In this document: positions 1 through 6,683 of the stretch, one piece after another
How the letters are laid out: each line of letters begins with the position of its first letter
How positions within the stretch are numbered: position 1 is the stretch's first letter
Origin: an uncultured Bifidobacterium sp.
Lineage (GTDB): Bacteria; Actinomycetota; Actinomycetes; Actinomycetales; Bifidobacteriaceae
DNA length: 9,222 bases
Direction: 5' to 3'
Assembly (NCBI GenBank): GCA_937874315.1
Contig: CALNAE010000259.1
Span: forward strand, 1 to 9,222
The notes under the pieces: generated by a model
What the model was told of the DNA's origin: nothing
Database searches by the model: none
Seen by the model: the letters and a program-made list of their open reading frames with translations, nothing else
Made by a program: the position numbers and the translations under genes

Positions 1-2159
1 TCATCGGCATGATCATCGTCCCGTCGTGCCTTACCACCGCACAGGCCGATACCGTGGACGGCTCATCACCGTCGGCTTCGTCGGCGACCAATGATGCGAG
101 CACAACCGTCCCCAACGGCGATAACCCCACCATTACCATCGATACCGCCACCGCGGTGGTGACATCGACCTCCGGGTACCATCTTAAGATCACCATCACC
201 AACCCCACAGCACGTGCGCTGACGGCAGGCAACGTAACGCTGAACACCAATATCTTCTACACGTTCAACTCGCGTACCGATATTCAGGAGTGGGCGCAGG
301 GACAGTCGCCGATCCCGACGTTCGATCAACTCGGCAAAGTGAACGTTCCGGCCATCGGGACACACGCGACCGCCACCGTTTCGATCGATGTCTCGGCGGA
401 TCAATCCAGCCTCAAGGCCATCGCCAACTGGGGTCCCAAGCCAATGCTGATCCGCTACACGGCGGGCGGCACGGACGTGTACGATACCCATTCCTTCATG
501 ACGAGATCCTCCGACGGACTGCCCACCGGTAATACCCCGGCCTTGAAAATCACCATGGCCATGCCGCTGGCATCGGATAGCTGGCAACTCGATACGGATG
601 CCGTCGGTTCATTGATGACGGACAAGAACAACACGGAACTTCCACAAGTCGGCCAGACGGTTACCCTCGGCAACGCGGGTTCGCGGATCGCAAGGGATAG
701 GGAGCAGCTCATCAGTAGCCATTCCCAGTTACAAGTAGTTGCCGACCCGACCTATCTCAAGTCCCTGGCGCTGCCCACCACAACAGACGCCGTCATGCAA
801 CCCGGGGATTTTGACATCACCACGTCGACGGCCATAAACGACGACAACGCTTACAGCGAAGCCGGCTTGGGCTCGACGTCGTGGAACGCCGCAACCGCCG
901 AACAACAATTTCAGACGGCCGTCGGCGACAAGACCGCGAGCACGTCGTTCTACGCATGGCAGGGCGATGGCCGTTGGACGTTGAAAGCGCTTGCCGCGGC
1001 GAAGGCACAAGGCTACGGCACGGTTATCGCCGATCAGGGCTTTGACGAGGACGGCGCCGCAACCGTCCATACCGGTAAATACGTCGTGCCAACCAGCGCG
1101 GGCAACGTCACCGTGCTCGCCGCCCAACGCGAACTGAGCAACCTAGCCCGCGGTAAGGCCACCAGCCAAACGGCCGACGGCGAAAACAGCTCGGCAGGCC
1201 GCCTGGCACGATTCATGGCACAAAGCGCTTTCTATCAGATGGAACAGCCTTATCTGACGCGCAACCTGCTCGTATGTTTCGGCGTCAATACCCCCACCGC
1301 CGACGAAAACGCTCTTCTGAGCGCGGTGGAACACGCCTCCTGGCTTTCGCTAACCAGTCTCAGCGATCTGAGCAAGGCCGAGGCATACGAATCGGGAGAC
1401 GCCGCGTCCGAGGCCACTCCCACGACCTCCGGTCTCTCCACGACGGCGTTGCAGGAGACCACCTCGACGCTGCAGCAGCTGCGCACCAGCAGAAACGCGA
1501 TCACCCGTTTTTCCAGCGCCATCCTCGCCGGTGGCAAGCAGGCCAACACCAAAGCCGGATCTTCCGATGCAGGAGACGCACAATCGTTGGCTCGCCAAGA
1601 TGCCAACGGAGAGCGCTCGAAAAATGGCACGACGTGGATCACGCGCATCACTCAAGTTCACGATCAGATGGCACTGCACGCGTTAGGCGCGGGCAGCACC
1701 GCAAGGCACACCATGACCAAGGCAGTGCAAAGACTGTCGGATCGGCTGTTTTCCGGGGTGAGCATAACGCCCATGGAGAAGATGACGGTCGTCAGCGAAA
1801 CCGCAAGCATGCCGGTCACCATCAGCAATAGTCATCCCTACCCCGTCACCGTCAAGGTCTCCTCGATCACCGATTCCATGGAAATCGTCACCAGTCGTTT
1901 CGTCACCGTCACGGTCCCGGCCCGAGGCAACGCCCAAGTGACCTTTACCATCAGGGTCTCCACGGCAGGCCAGACCGTGGCACATATCAAGCTGCTCGAT
2001 CAGCGCGGCAAGGCGTTCTCCTCCACTCAGAACACACCGATTATCAGCACCGTCCAGATCAGCGATATGAGTGGATTCGTGTTCATTGCCATTGCCATCG
2101 TTTTCGGCGTACTAGGATTATGGCGACAATTCCACCGCAAGAAAGATCCAAACGAATGA
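1..2159 (+). CDS. DUF6049-like secreted, C-terminally membrane-anchored protein (5' partial)
   Basis: The reading frame is already open at the window edge (Ile-Gly codons precede the ATG at 9). That ATG lies inside a signal peptide whose basic and main hydrophobic parts are missing, so the true start is upstream. Numbering from that Met, a signal-peptidase I site follows AQA (residues 11-13). The mature part begins with a low-complexity Ser/Thr/Ala stretch and a beta-rich, Ig-like region (about 40-180). A mixed alpha/beta region follows, with the segment FYAWQGDGRWTLKAL near residue 314, and then a second beta-rich domain at about 580-680. One membrane helix (about 689-705) and a basic tail (RQFHRKK) end the protein, so it should be anchored with its bulk outside. 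Its function is unknown. Placement directly before murJ matches M. tuberculosis Rv3909 upstream of Rv3910 and suggests a role linked to wall synthesis (inference). The family call is by overall architecture and synteny, not by a search. Confidence 0.85.
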   Translation, partial: IGMIIVPSCLTTAQADTVDGSSPSASSATNDASTTVPNGDNPTITIDTATAVVTSTSGYHLKITITNPTARALTAGNVTLNTNIFYTFNSRTDIQEWAQGQSPIPTFDQLGKVNVPAIGTHATATVSIDVSADQSSLKAIANWGPKPMLIRYTAGGTDVYDTHSFMTRSSDGLPTGNTPALKITMAMPLASDSWQLDTDAVGSLMTDKNNTELPQVGQTVTLGNAGSRIARDREQLISSHSQLQVVADPTYLKSLALPTTTDAVMQPGDFDITTSTAINDDNAYSEAGLGSTSWNAATAEQQFQTAVGDKTASTSFYAWQGDGRWTLKALAAAKAQGYGTVIADQGFDEDGAATVHTGKYVVPTSAGNVTVLAAQRELSNLARGKATSQTADGENSSAGRLARFMAQSAFYQMEQPYLTRNLLVCFGVNTPTADENALLSAVEHASWLSLTSLSDLSKAEAYESGDAASEATPTTSGLSTTALQETTSTLQQLRTSRNAITRFSSAILAGGKQANTKAGSSDAGDAQSLARQDANGERSKNGTTWITRITQVHDQMALHALGAGSTARHTMTKAVQRLSDRLFSGVSITPMEKMTVVSETASMPVTISNSHPYPVTVKVSSITDSMEIVTSRFVTVTVPARGNAQVTFTIRVSTAGQTVAHIKLLDQRGKAFSSTQNTPIISTVQISDMSGFVFIAIAIVFGVLGLWRQFHRKKDPNE
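2156..2159 (+). promoter_or_regulatory. ATGA stop/start overlap coupling the DUF6049-like gene to murJ
   Basis: The stop TGA (2157-2159) of the upstream gene shares bases with the murJ ATG (2156-2158). Only a weak purine-rich stretch (AAGAAAGA) lies upstream, so murJ translation probably depends on ribosomes finishing the upstream gene. The two proteins are therefore likely made in a fixed ratio from one transcript (inference). Confidence 0.65.
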
Positions 2160-5100
2160 GTTCATCGGTTGGCCGCAATTCCCTGGTCATGGCCAGCGGA
2201 ACCGCCGCCTCGCGTCTCACCGGTCAGTTACGAACCATATTGCTGGCCGCTTCGGTCGGCACAACGGGCCTGGCCGCCAACGCCTATCAGGCCGGGGCGA
2301 TGATACCCCAAGTCATCTTCACCTTGGTATCGGGCGGCATTTTCAACGCCGTTCTCGTGCCGCAAATCGTGCGCACGCTTAAAGATGAAAACGCCGAAGA
2401 GCGACTCAACAAACTCATCACATTCGCTCTCACCTTGCTTCTGGGCGTGACCATCGCGATGTCCATCGGATCGCCGCTGCTGACACGACTGTATACCAAC
2501 GGCGCGGGGTCCGACATGATCGCGCTGACGAACGCCTTCACCCTATGGTGCATGCCCCAGATCCTGTTCTATGGTCTGTATACCGTGGTCGGACAAATCC
2601 TTGCGGCCAAGAACCGTTTCGGCATGTATGCGTGGAGCTCGGTCGGGGCGAATATCATCAGTTGCATCGGCTTCATCGCGTTCATCGTGCTCTTCGGCAA
2701 ATCCGATCAGCAGTCGTTGTCGTTTTGGACCGGCAGCAAGCTGGCTCTTACCGCAGGCGCCTGGACGCTAGGCGTAGCCTTCCAAGCGCTGGTGTTATTC
2801 ATACCGCTGCGCAACGTGGGCTTCCGCGTTCGTCTGGTCTGGGGAATCCGCGGCATCGGGCTGCGGAGCATGGGGCCTGTGGCCGCATGGAGCGTCGGCA
2901 TCGTCGGCATCGACCAGCTGGCGGGGATCATCAATACACAGGTCACCACCAGCGCGCCCACGTTGGCGATGGCACACCTCAAGCTCAGCGAGTTTGAGGT
3001 GGCGGGCAATGCGACCTACCAAAATGCATATACGCTGTATATTCTGCCATATTCCCTGATTGCGGTTTCGGTGGCGACCGCCATCTTCCCCAAGATCTCC
3101 AGGGCCATCGCCGATCACGATATCGCTACGGCGCGATTCGATCTGAGCGAATCGCTACGCAACGTCGGCATGCTCATGTTCTTCTTTACCGTCGCATTCA
3201 TCGTCATGCCGGTACCAATAACCCTGGCGCTGCTGCCATCGGTCAGCCTGCACGAGGCCACGCTGATATCCGGTCCGCTGACGATGCTGGCGGTCAGTCT
3301 GCCGTTGGCGAGCGCATACCTCATCATCCAACGCACCTTCTACGCCTTCGAGGATGGCAAGCGGCCTTTTCTGTTCATCGCCCTGCAGGCCGGACTGCAG
3401 GTAGCGGTATTGCTTATCGGCAAGCATTTTCTATCGCCCGTGTACTGGGTGGATCTGCTCGGAGCCTCGATCACCATCGCCTTCCTACTATCGTTCCCAC
3501 TGTTGGTGTGGATGTTGCGCAGTCGTTTTGAGGGACAGCTCGATGGACGTCGACTGCTGCGTTCCTACGGCAAGTCCGGCATCGCCGCTGCGGCGGCACT
3601 GATAGGCGGGTTGTGGATGCGTGAACCTGCGTATTCGCTCGTCGGCCATATGCATGCCCCCGAAGGCATGGTCATGCGATGGCTGCAGGCTTTGGTCGTA
3701 TGTTTCGTTCTCACCGTGACGATCACGGTGATATACGTAGGGATGCTCTGGCTGCTCAGAACCGAAGAACTCACCGTATTGATAAGTCATATCTCGCACC
3801 GCCGGCTCTCCGCCATCGTCGGCAGCGCACCCCGCCATACGCGTGGCGCAACCGGGTATGGCGCCCTGCATAGCGACGATATGACATCGCTCGACGCGGC
3901 TTACTCGCATGCGAACGCCATCGATCCGATGCCACCGGCGAACCCGTCCGTCGTCAGACAGTCCAGCACCCGTCGCGACGCGCGTCAGGCGGAGGATCCG
4001 TTGACGAGGCGCGCCGATAACCGGTCGTTCGGCCCATCAACATCGCGGACGACTACGCAGGCGCCGTCACAAGCATCCTTGTCGGCCATCCCCATGGATA
4101 GAATAACTGGTACATCGCATGCGCATGCCATGCACCGCAGGGTCGAAGGAACTATGAAGCCAGAACTGGGAACGATCGTCATCAATCGCTATACGTTGAT
4201 GTCGCTGTTGCGCGAAGAAGCCGGCCTGCAGGCATGGAGAGCCAACGACCGTGTGCTCTCGCACGATTGCCAGCTATTCCTCATCAACAACCCGGAGTCG
4301 ATGTCGCAGATCGGCGACGTGGCGTCAGCTTTGGTGCTGTCCAGAAATTCACATGTCACCGAGGTGCTTCAACTACAGCGCCATGACAACACCATGGTGG
4401 TCGTCACTGAACTCGATCGAGGCACGTCGCTGAGCGCGTATCTACGGAGCAGGCACGGCAAACCCGTGGACAGGGAGATGGTGCGCTCAATCCTCGCGCA
4501 GGCGTCGCGTGCACTGCAGCAATTGCTCAGCAAGGGTCTGCACCAACCGGCATTAAGCACCGACACCATCCGCCTGACCACTCATGGCATAGAACTTGCG
4601 GACATCCCGATCAGTCCTCTTCTGACCGACGTCTCCGGGGCGCCCCACACGATGCCGGTCGAGCAACGCGCAATCTATCAACTGGCCTCCGTGCTGTACG
4701 CCATGCTCACGAATACACCCTCGCAGCAACTGTCCGGATATGACATGTCGCGTCTGCCCGCCGACACCGCCGACGAATTCCGGCTGCTCTGCCGCCGTGG
4801 GCTCAACCTGCAGGAACCCGCGCACACCACCGTCCCCATGGTCACCCTCGCCGAATTCATCGCGCTGCTCGGTGAATGGACGCCGTTCGATCGACTTGCG
4901 TATCAGACCCTTTCCTTCGCCGCCAACAGCCCGGACAAGCCTTCCATCGTCCCGGTACGGCTGAACGAACAGCGACAGCACACCCCGTTCGATCTGGATG
5001 GCAGCATCCTCTTAACCGAAGCTCAGTTGGCTGCGCAGAGCGCGGCGAGCGAACCCGATAATCGTGACAGCACAACGCTGCAGGCCAGCGTTCCCAGTGG

Positions 5101-6307
5101 ATCGATACCCGCATCCGGCGTCGATCTCAGCAAGGGCTCGGGTTCCTCGCTGTGGGACAAGGCCGCACCAAAACTGGTGTCTTCCGAGGAGACCGCCGAA
5201 CCGGAACCCGGATTCCGAGATATCGCCGCGGCGGAGATGGCGGGCATCATTTCGCCAACCGTCCCCGGCATCGAAGACGATTTACCATTCCCTGAATTTC
5301 CCACCTCCGGCACCATCAACGTCTCCGGGATCCCCGACGATACCGCTGCATTGACGACGCATTTCGATTTCGCCTCGACCAAGTCGATGGCCCCCGCGCA
5401 TCCCGACCTCTCAGCGCAACCAGATGCGGTCGAGGCCACCGGTCGTATTCCAATCATCGACAGCAACGGCAACCCGGTGCGCCCCGGAGAGGAGTCGCTC
5501 CGGGCGTTGAAGGCCGAACAGGCACAACGCGATGCCGCGCTCCCACCGAGCTTCAGCCCCCAGAATCATGACGAGAGCGGCACGCAGACGGACACCGGCA
5601 ACAATGGGGACATCGCCAATGCTCGGTTATTCGGTGGAATCAGAACGAAGGTGATCGCCATCACGGCAGTCGGCGTCATCCTTATCGCCGCTCTCGGCCT
5701 GGCCATGCGCAGTCTGACCCAGCACGGCGGCAGCGGGCTTGGTCAGAGCGGCACCAGTCAGTGGTCGACCGCCAATCTTGATAACGTGCCTTTCGGCAAT
5801 CAGACTCATTCCAACGATTCGAGCTCCTCATCGCAAAGCCAAGACAGCTCATCCTCTCAATCGAGCTCGGCTAAATCTTCGGCGAGTTCCAATTCTAATT
5901 CCAGTTCCAGCAAACAGCCGATTATCACCGCCGACAAGCAGGTCAATAAGGTTCCGAATCCCAAGATCCCAACGAATACGACGCCGTTCGATGTCGATAA
6001 ACAGGAGTTCATCACCAATCCGGGTGGCCAGCGCGGATATGGGTATTACATGCATCTGAGCCAGGCTCAGGATGTGTACCGTTTCGTGGTCAAAATCCGT
6101 TCCTCGGGCGGTAAGGCATACCTGCGAGCCAATACGACCGCCGACCCCAACCAAGGCGAGCAGGTGGCGGAATTCAGCTTCGATGCCAGCGGCACCACGG
6201 ATATCAAACTCAGCAAGCAAATCAAGGCGCAAGATTTCGTGCTATGGGTCCCGATCGACAGCCTTCCGAACAATCAGCTCTATGTCAACTCCGTGCAGTT
6301 CTTCTGA
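2156..6307 (+). CDS. murJ: MurJ lipid II flippase fused to a pseudokinase and an extracellular C-terminal domain
   Basis: The gene encodes 1383 residues when started at the ATG at 2156, which overlaps the preceding TGA as ATGA. An ATG 12 codons upstream (2120) is possible but has no well-spaced ribosome site and adds MATIPPQERSKR. Residues 1 to about 535 are the MOP-superfamily flippase with many hydrophobic helices. They start with MASGTAASRLTGQLR, where R20 and R26 match the essential E. coli R18 and R24. It should move undecaprenyl-linked lipid II from the inner to the outer face of the membrane. A polar Arg/Thr/Ser linker (536-666) leads to a kinase-like domain (about 667-910) without catalytic residues. 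After an acidic, disordered stretch comes one helix (1166-1184), a Ser-rich stalk (1219-1252) and an outside domain of about 130 residues ending in NSVQFF. The same order is known in M. tuberculosis Rv3910, whose pseudokinase binds the FHA protein FhaA. Identity is secure; regulation by phosphorylation partners is inferred from that homologue. Confidence 0.95.
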   Translation: MSSSVGRNSLVMASGTAASRLTGQLRTILLAASVGTTGLAANAYQAGAMIPQVIFTLVSGGIFNAVLVPQIVRTLKDENAEERLNKLITFALTLLLGVTIAMSIGSPLLTRLYTNGAGSDMIALTNAFTLWCMPQILFYGLYTVVGQILAAKNRFGMYAWSSVGANIISCIGFIAFIVLFGKSDQQSLSFWTGSKLALTAGAWTLGVAFQALVLFIPLRNVGFRVRLVWGIRGIGLRSMGPVAAWSVGIVGIDQLAGIINTQVTTSAPTLAMAHLKLSEFEVAGNATYQNAYTLYILPYSLIAVSVATAIFPKISRAIADHDIATARFDLSESLRNVGMLMFFFTVAFIVMPVPITLALLPSVSLHEATLISGPLTMLAVSLPLASAYLIIQRTFYAFEDGKRPFLFIALQAGLQVAVLLIGKHFLSPVYWVDLLGASITIAFLLSFPLLVWMLRSRFEGQLDGRRLLRSYGKSGIAAAAALIGGLWMREPAYSLVGHMHAPEGMVMRWLQALVVCFVLTVTITVIYVGMLWLLRTEELTVLISHISHRRLSAIVGSAPRHTRGATGYGALHSDDMTSLDAAYSHANAIDPMPPANPSVVRQSSTRRDARQAEDPLTRRADNRSFGPSTSRTTTQAPSQASLSAIPMDRITGTSHAHAMHRRVEGTMKPELGTIVINRYTLMSLLREEAGLQAWRANDRVLSHDCQLFLINNPESMSQIGDVASALVLSRNSHVTEVLQLQRHDNTMVVVTELDRGTSLSAYLRSRHGKPVDREMVRSILAQASRALQQLLSKGLHQPALSTDTIRLTTHGIELADIPISPLLTDVSGAPHTMPVEQRAIYQLASVLYAMLTNTPSQQLSGYDMSRLPADTADEFRLLCRRGLNLQEPAHTTVPMVTLAEFIALLGEWTPFDRLAYQTLSFAANSPDKPSIVPVRLNEQRQHTPFDLDGSILLTEAQLAAQSAASEPDNRDSTTLQASVPSGSIPASGVDLSKGSGSSLWDKAAPKLVSSEETAEPEPGFRDIAAAEMAGIISPTVPGIEDDLPFPEFPTSGTINVSGIPDDTAALTTHFDFASTKSMAPAHPDLSAQPDAVEATGRIPIIDSNGNPVRPGEESLRALKAEQAQRDAALPPSFSPQNHDESGTQTDTGNNGDIANARLFGGIRTKVIAITAVGVILIAALGLAMRSLTQHGGSGLGQSGTSQWSTANLDNVPFGNQTHSNDSSSSSQSQDSSSSQSSSAKSSASSNSNSSSSKQPIITADKQVNKVPNPKIPTNTTPFDVDKQEFITNPGGQRGYGYYMHLSQAQDVYRFVVKIRSSGGKAYLRANTTADPNQGEQVAEFSFDASGTTDIKLSKQIKAQDFVLWVPIDSLPNNQLYVNSVQFF
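5810..5911 (+). repeat. Ser-rich low-complexity stalk inside murJ
   Basis: These 34 codons (residues 1219-1252) encode 23 serines mixed with Gln, Asn, Asp, Ala and Lys. The serine codons are varied (TCG, TCC, TCA, TCT, AGC, AGT), so selection acts on the protein and not on a DNA repeat. The stretch separates the last membrane helix from the terminal extracellular domain. It probably acts as a flexible spacer crossing part of the cell wall. Confidence 0.8.
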
Positions 6308-6362
6308 GCGATGAGCTCCGCGACGGCCATCACCGATACGACACCGATACATATACGTCCGT

Positions 6363-6392
6363 CTATCCACCTGTCCTATCCACCTATCCACC
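6363..6392. repeat. Three copies of CTATCCACC (DnaA-box-like)
   Basis: Copies sit at 6363-6371, 6376-6384 and 6384-6392, the last two sharing one base. Each matches the bacterial DnaA box TTATCCACA in the seven central bases TATCCAC and differs at both ends. The set lies just after murJ, in a gene neighbourhood that is usually close to oriC in actinobacteria. DnaA binding is an inference; the repeat itself is plain in the sequence. Confidence 0.5.
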
Positions 6393-6394
6393 GT

Positions 6395-6414
6395 GTGACG
6401 TACCCGGCTGTCAC
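6395..6414 (+). terminator. Possible weak hairpin downstream of murJ
   Basis: GTGAC (6395-6399) pairs with GTCAC (6410-6414) across a 10-nt loop. A second small hairpin, GTCAG (6435-6439) with CTGAC (6445-6449), follows. Neither has a T-tract, so intrinsic termination is doubtful. They are the only stem-loops found in the first 150 bases after the murJ stop. Confidence 0.2.
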
Positions 6415-6489
6415 CGGCACCCTCGGCTTAACACGTCAGAGGGCCTGACTCACCCCGCGTCACGGCAACGTCGGGCGCGAGATGCGAGA

Positions 6490-6528
6490 GCTGGGCCAGG
6501 CTGACAGCCGGGCTGGGCCGGGCTGACA
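6490..6528. repeat. 17-bp direct repeat with nested GGCTG/CAGCC inverted repeats
   Basis: GCTGGGCCAGGCTGACA (6490-6506) recurs with one mismatch at 6512-6528, giving a 22-bp period of about two helical turns. Between and within the copies are GGCTG-A-CAGCC (6499-6509) and CAGCC-G-GGCTG (6505-6515). The arrangement could be a paired operator or a strong RNA structure upstream of the aminotransferase promoter. No regulator is recognised for it. Confidence 0.55.
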
Positions 6529-6604
6529 CGCTCGAGACTCTATGCATAAGTCGGGTAGTAACGTTTTGCAATGACGGAAAATGGCCCTTCGAAAACGCTA
6601 TGGC

Positions 6605-6633
6605 CTGACTTGTGGGGGAGTCCCGACTAGAGT
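6605..6633 (+). promoter_or_regulatory. Candidate housekeeping promoter of the aminotransferase gene
   Basis: CTGACT (6605-6610) and TAGAGT (6628-6633) are separated by 17 bp, and each matches the sigma-70-type -35 and -10 consensus at four of six positions. Transcription would start near 6640, leaving a leader of about 45 nt. TAGTAT at 6637-6642 is a better -10 but has no -35 at a suitable distance. The call is weak. Confidence 0.3.
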
Positions 6634-6660
6634 CTGTAGTATTCTTTCGCTGATTCTTAC

Positions 6661-6671
6661 TGCCTCAGGCA
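6661..6671 (+). promoter_or_regulatory. Inverted repeat TGCCTCAGGCA just before the ribosome site
   Basis: Two 5-base arms (TGCCT and AGGCA) flank a single C. The element ends directly before the ribosome binding site of the aminotransferase gene. It could be a short operator, or a small hairpin touching the translation start. Short palindromes also arise by chance. Confidence 0.3.
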
Positions 6672-6672
6672 A

Positions 6673-6679
6673 GAAGGAG
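6673..6679 (+). promoter_or_regulatory. Ribosome binding site GAAGGAG for the aminotransferase
   Basis: GAAGGAG lies four bases before the ATG at 6684 and is the strongest Shine-Dalgarno sequence in the window. It fixes the start codon. Confidence 0.8.
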
Positions 6680-6683
6680 CATC

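Larger units (their letters stand above)
6308..6683. other. Non-coding gap between murJ and the aminotransferase gene
   Basis: This 376-bp stretch holds no convincing gene. Frames are short and lack ribosome sites, and no remnant of a thioredoxin reductase or sigma factor can be read in it. It does hold several short repeats and hairpins and the probable promoter of the aminotransferase gene, listed separately. A 9-mer GGCCTGACT occurs twice (6442-6450 and 6602-6610). CGTTTT (6562-6567) and AAAACG (6592-6597) form a loose inverted repeat of doubtful meaning. Confidence 0.7.

Noticed and set aside
1274..1831. 185-codon + strand frame inside the DUF6049-like gene
   Set aside because: Its translation is rich in Arg, His and Gln with no domain, typical of an out-of-frame reading of a GC-rich gene.
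2120..2155. Upstream ATG giving murJ a 12-residue N-terminal extension
   Set aside because: AGGA ends only about two bases before this ATG, and the extension is polar and overlaps the end of the upstream gene. The ATGA start at 2156 gives the typical MSSSVGRNSLV beginning.
5023..5472. 149-codon - strand frame opposite the murJ linker
   Set aside because: It mirrors a low-complexity acidic linker and has no supporting start signal or family resemblance. Other - strand frames within murJ are likewise shadows.
6311..6448. 45-codon frame starting four bases after the murJ stop
   Set aside because: There is no Shine-Dalgarno sequence, and the codons run through the CTATCCACC repeats. The peptide has no sign of a real small protein.
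6244..6504. 86-codon frame spanning the murJ end and the gap
   Set aside because: It overlaps the well-supported end of murJ in another frame, has no ribosome site and has repetitive composition at its end.
6562..6597. Inverted repeat CGTTTT...AAAACG
   Set aside because: Six-base arms over a 24-nt loop are expected by chance in a gap this size, and nothing ties it to a known site.
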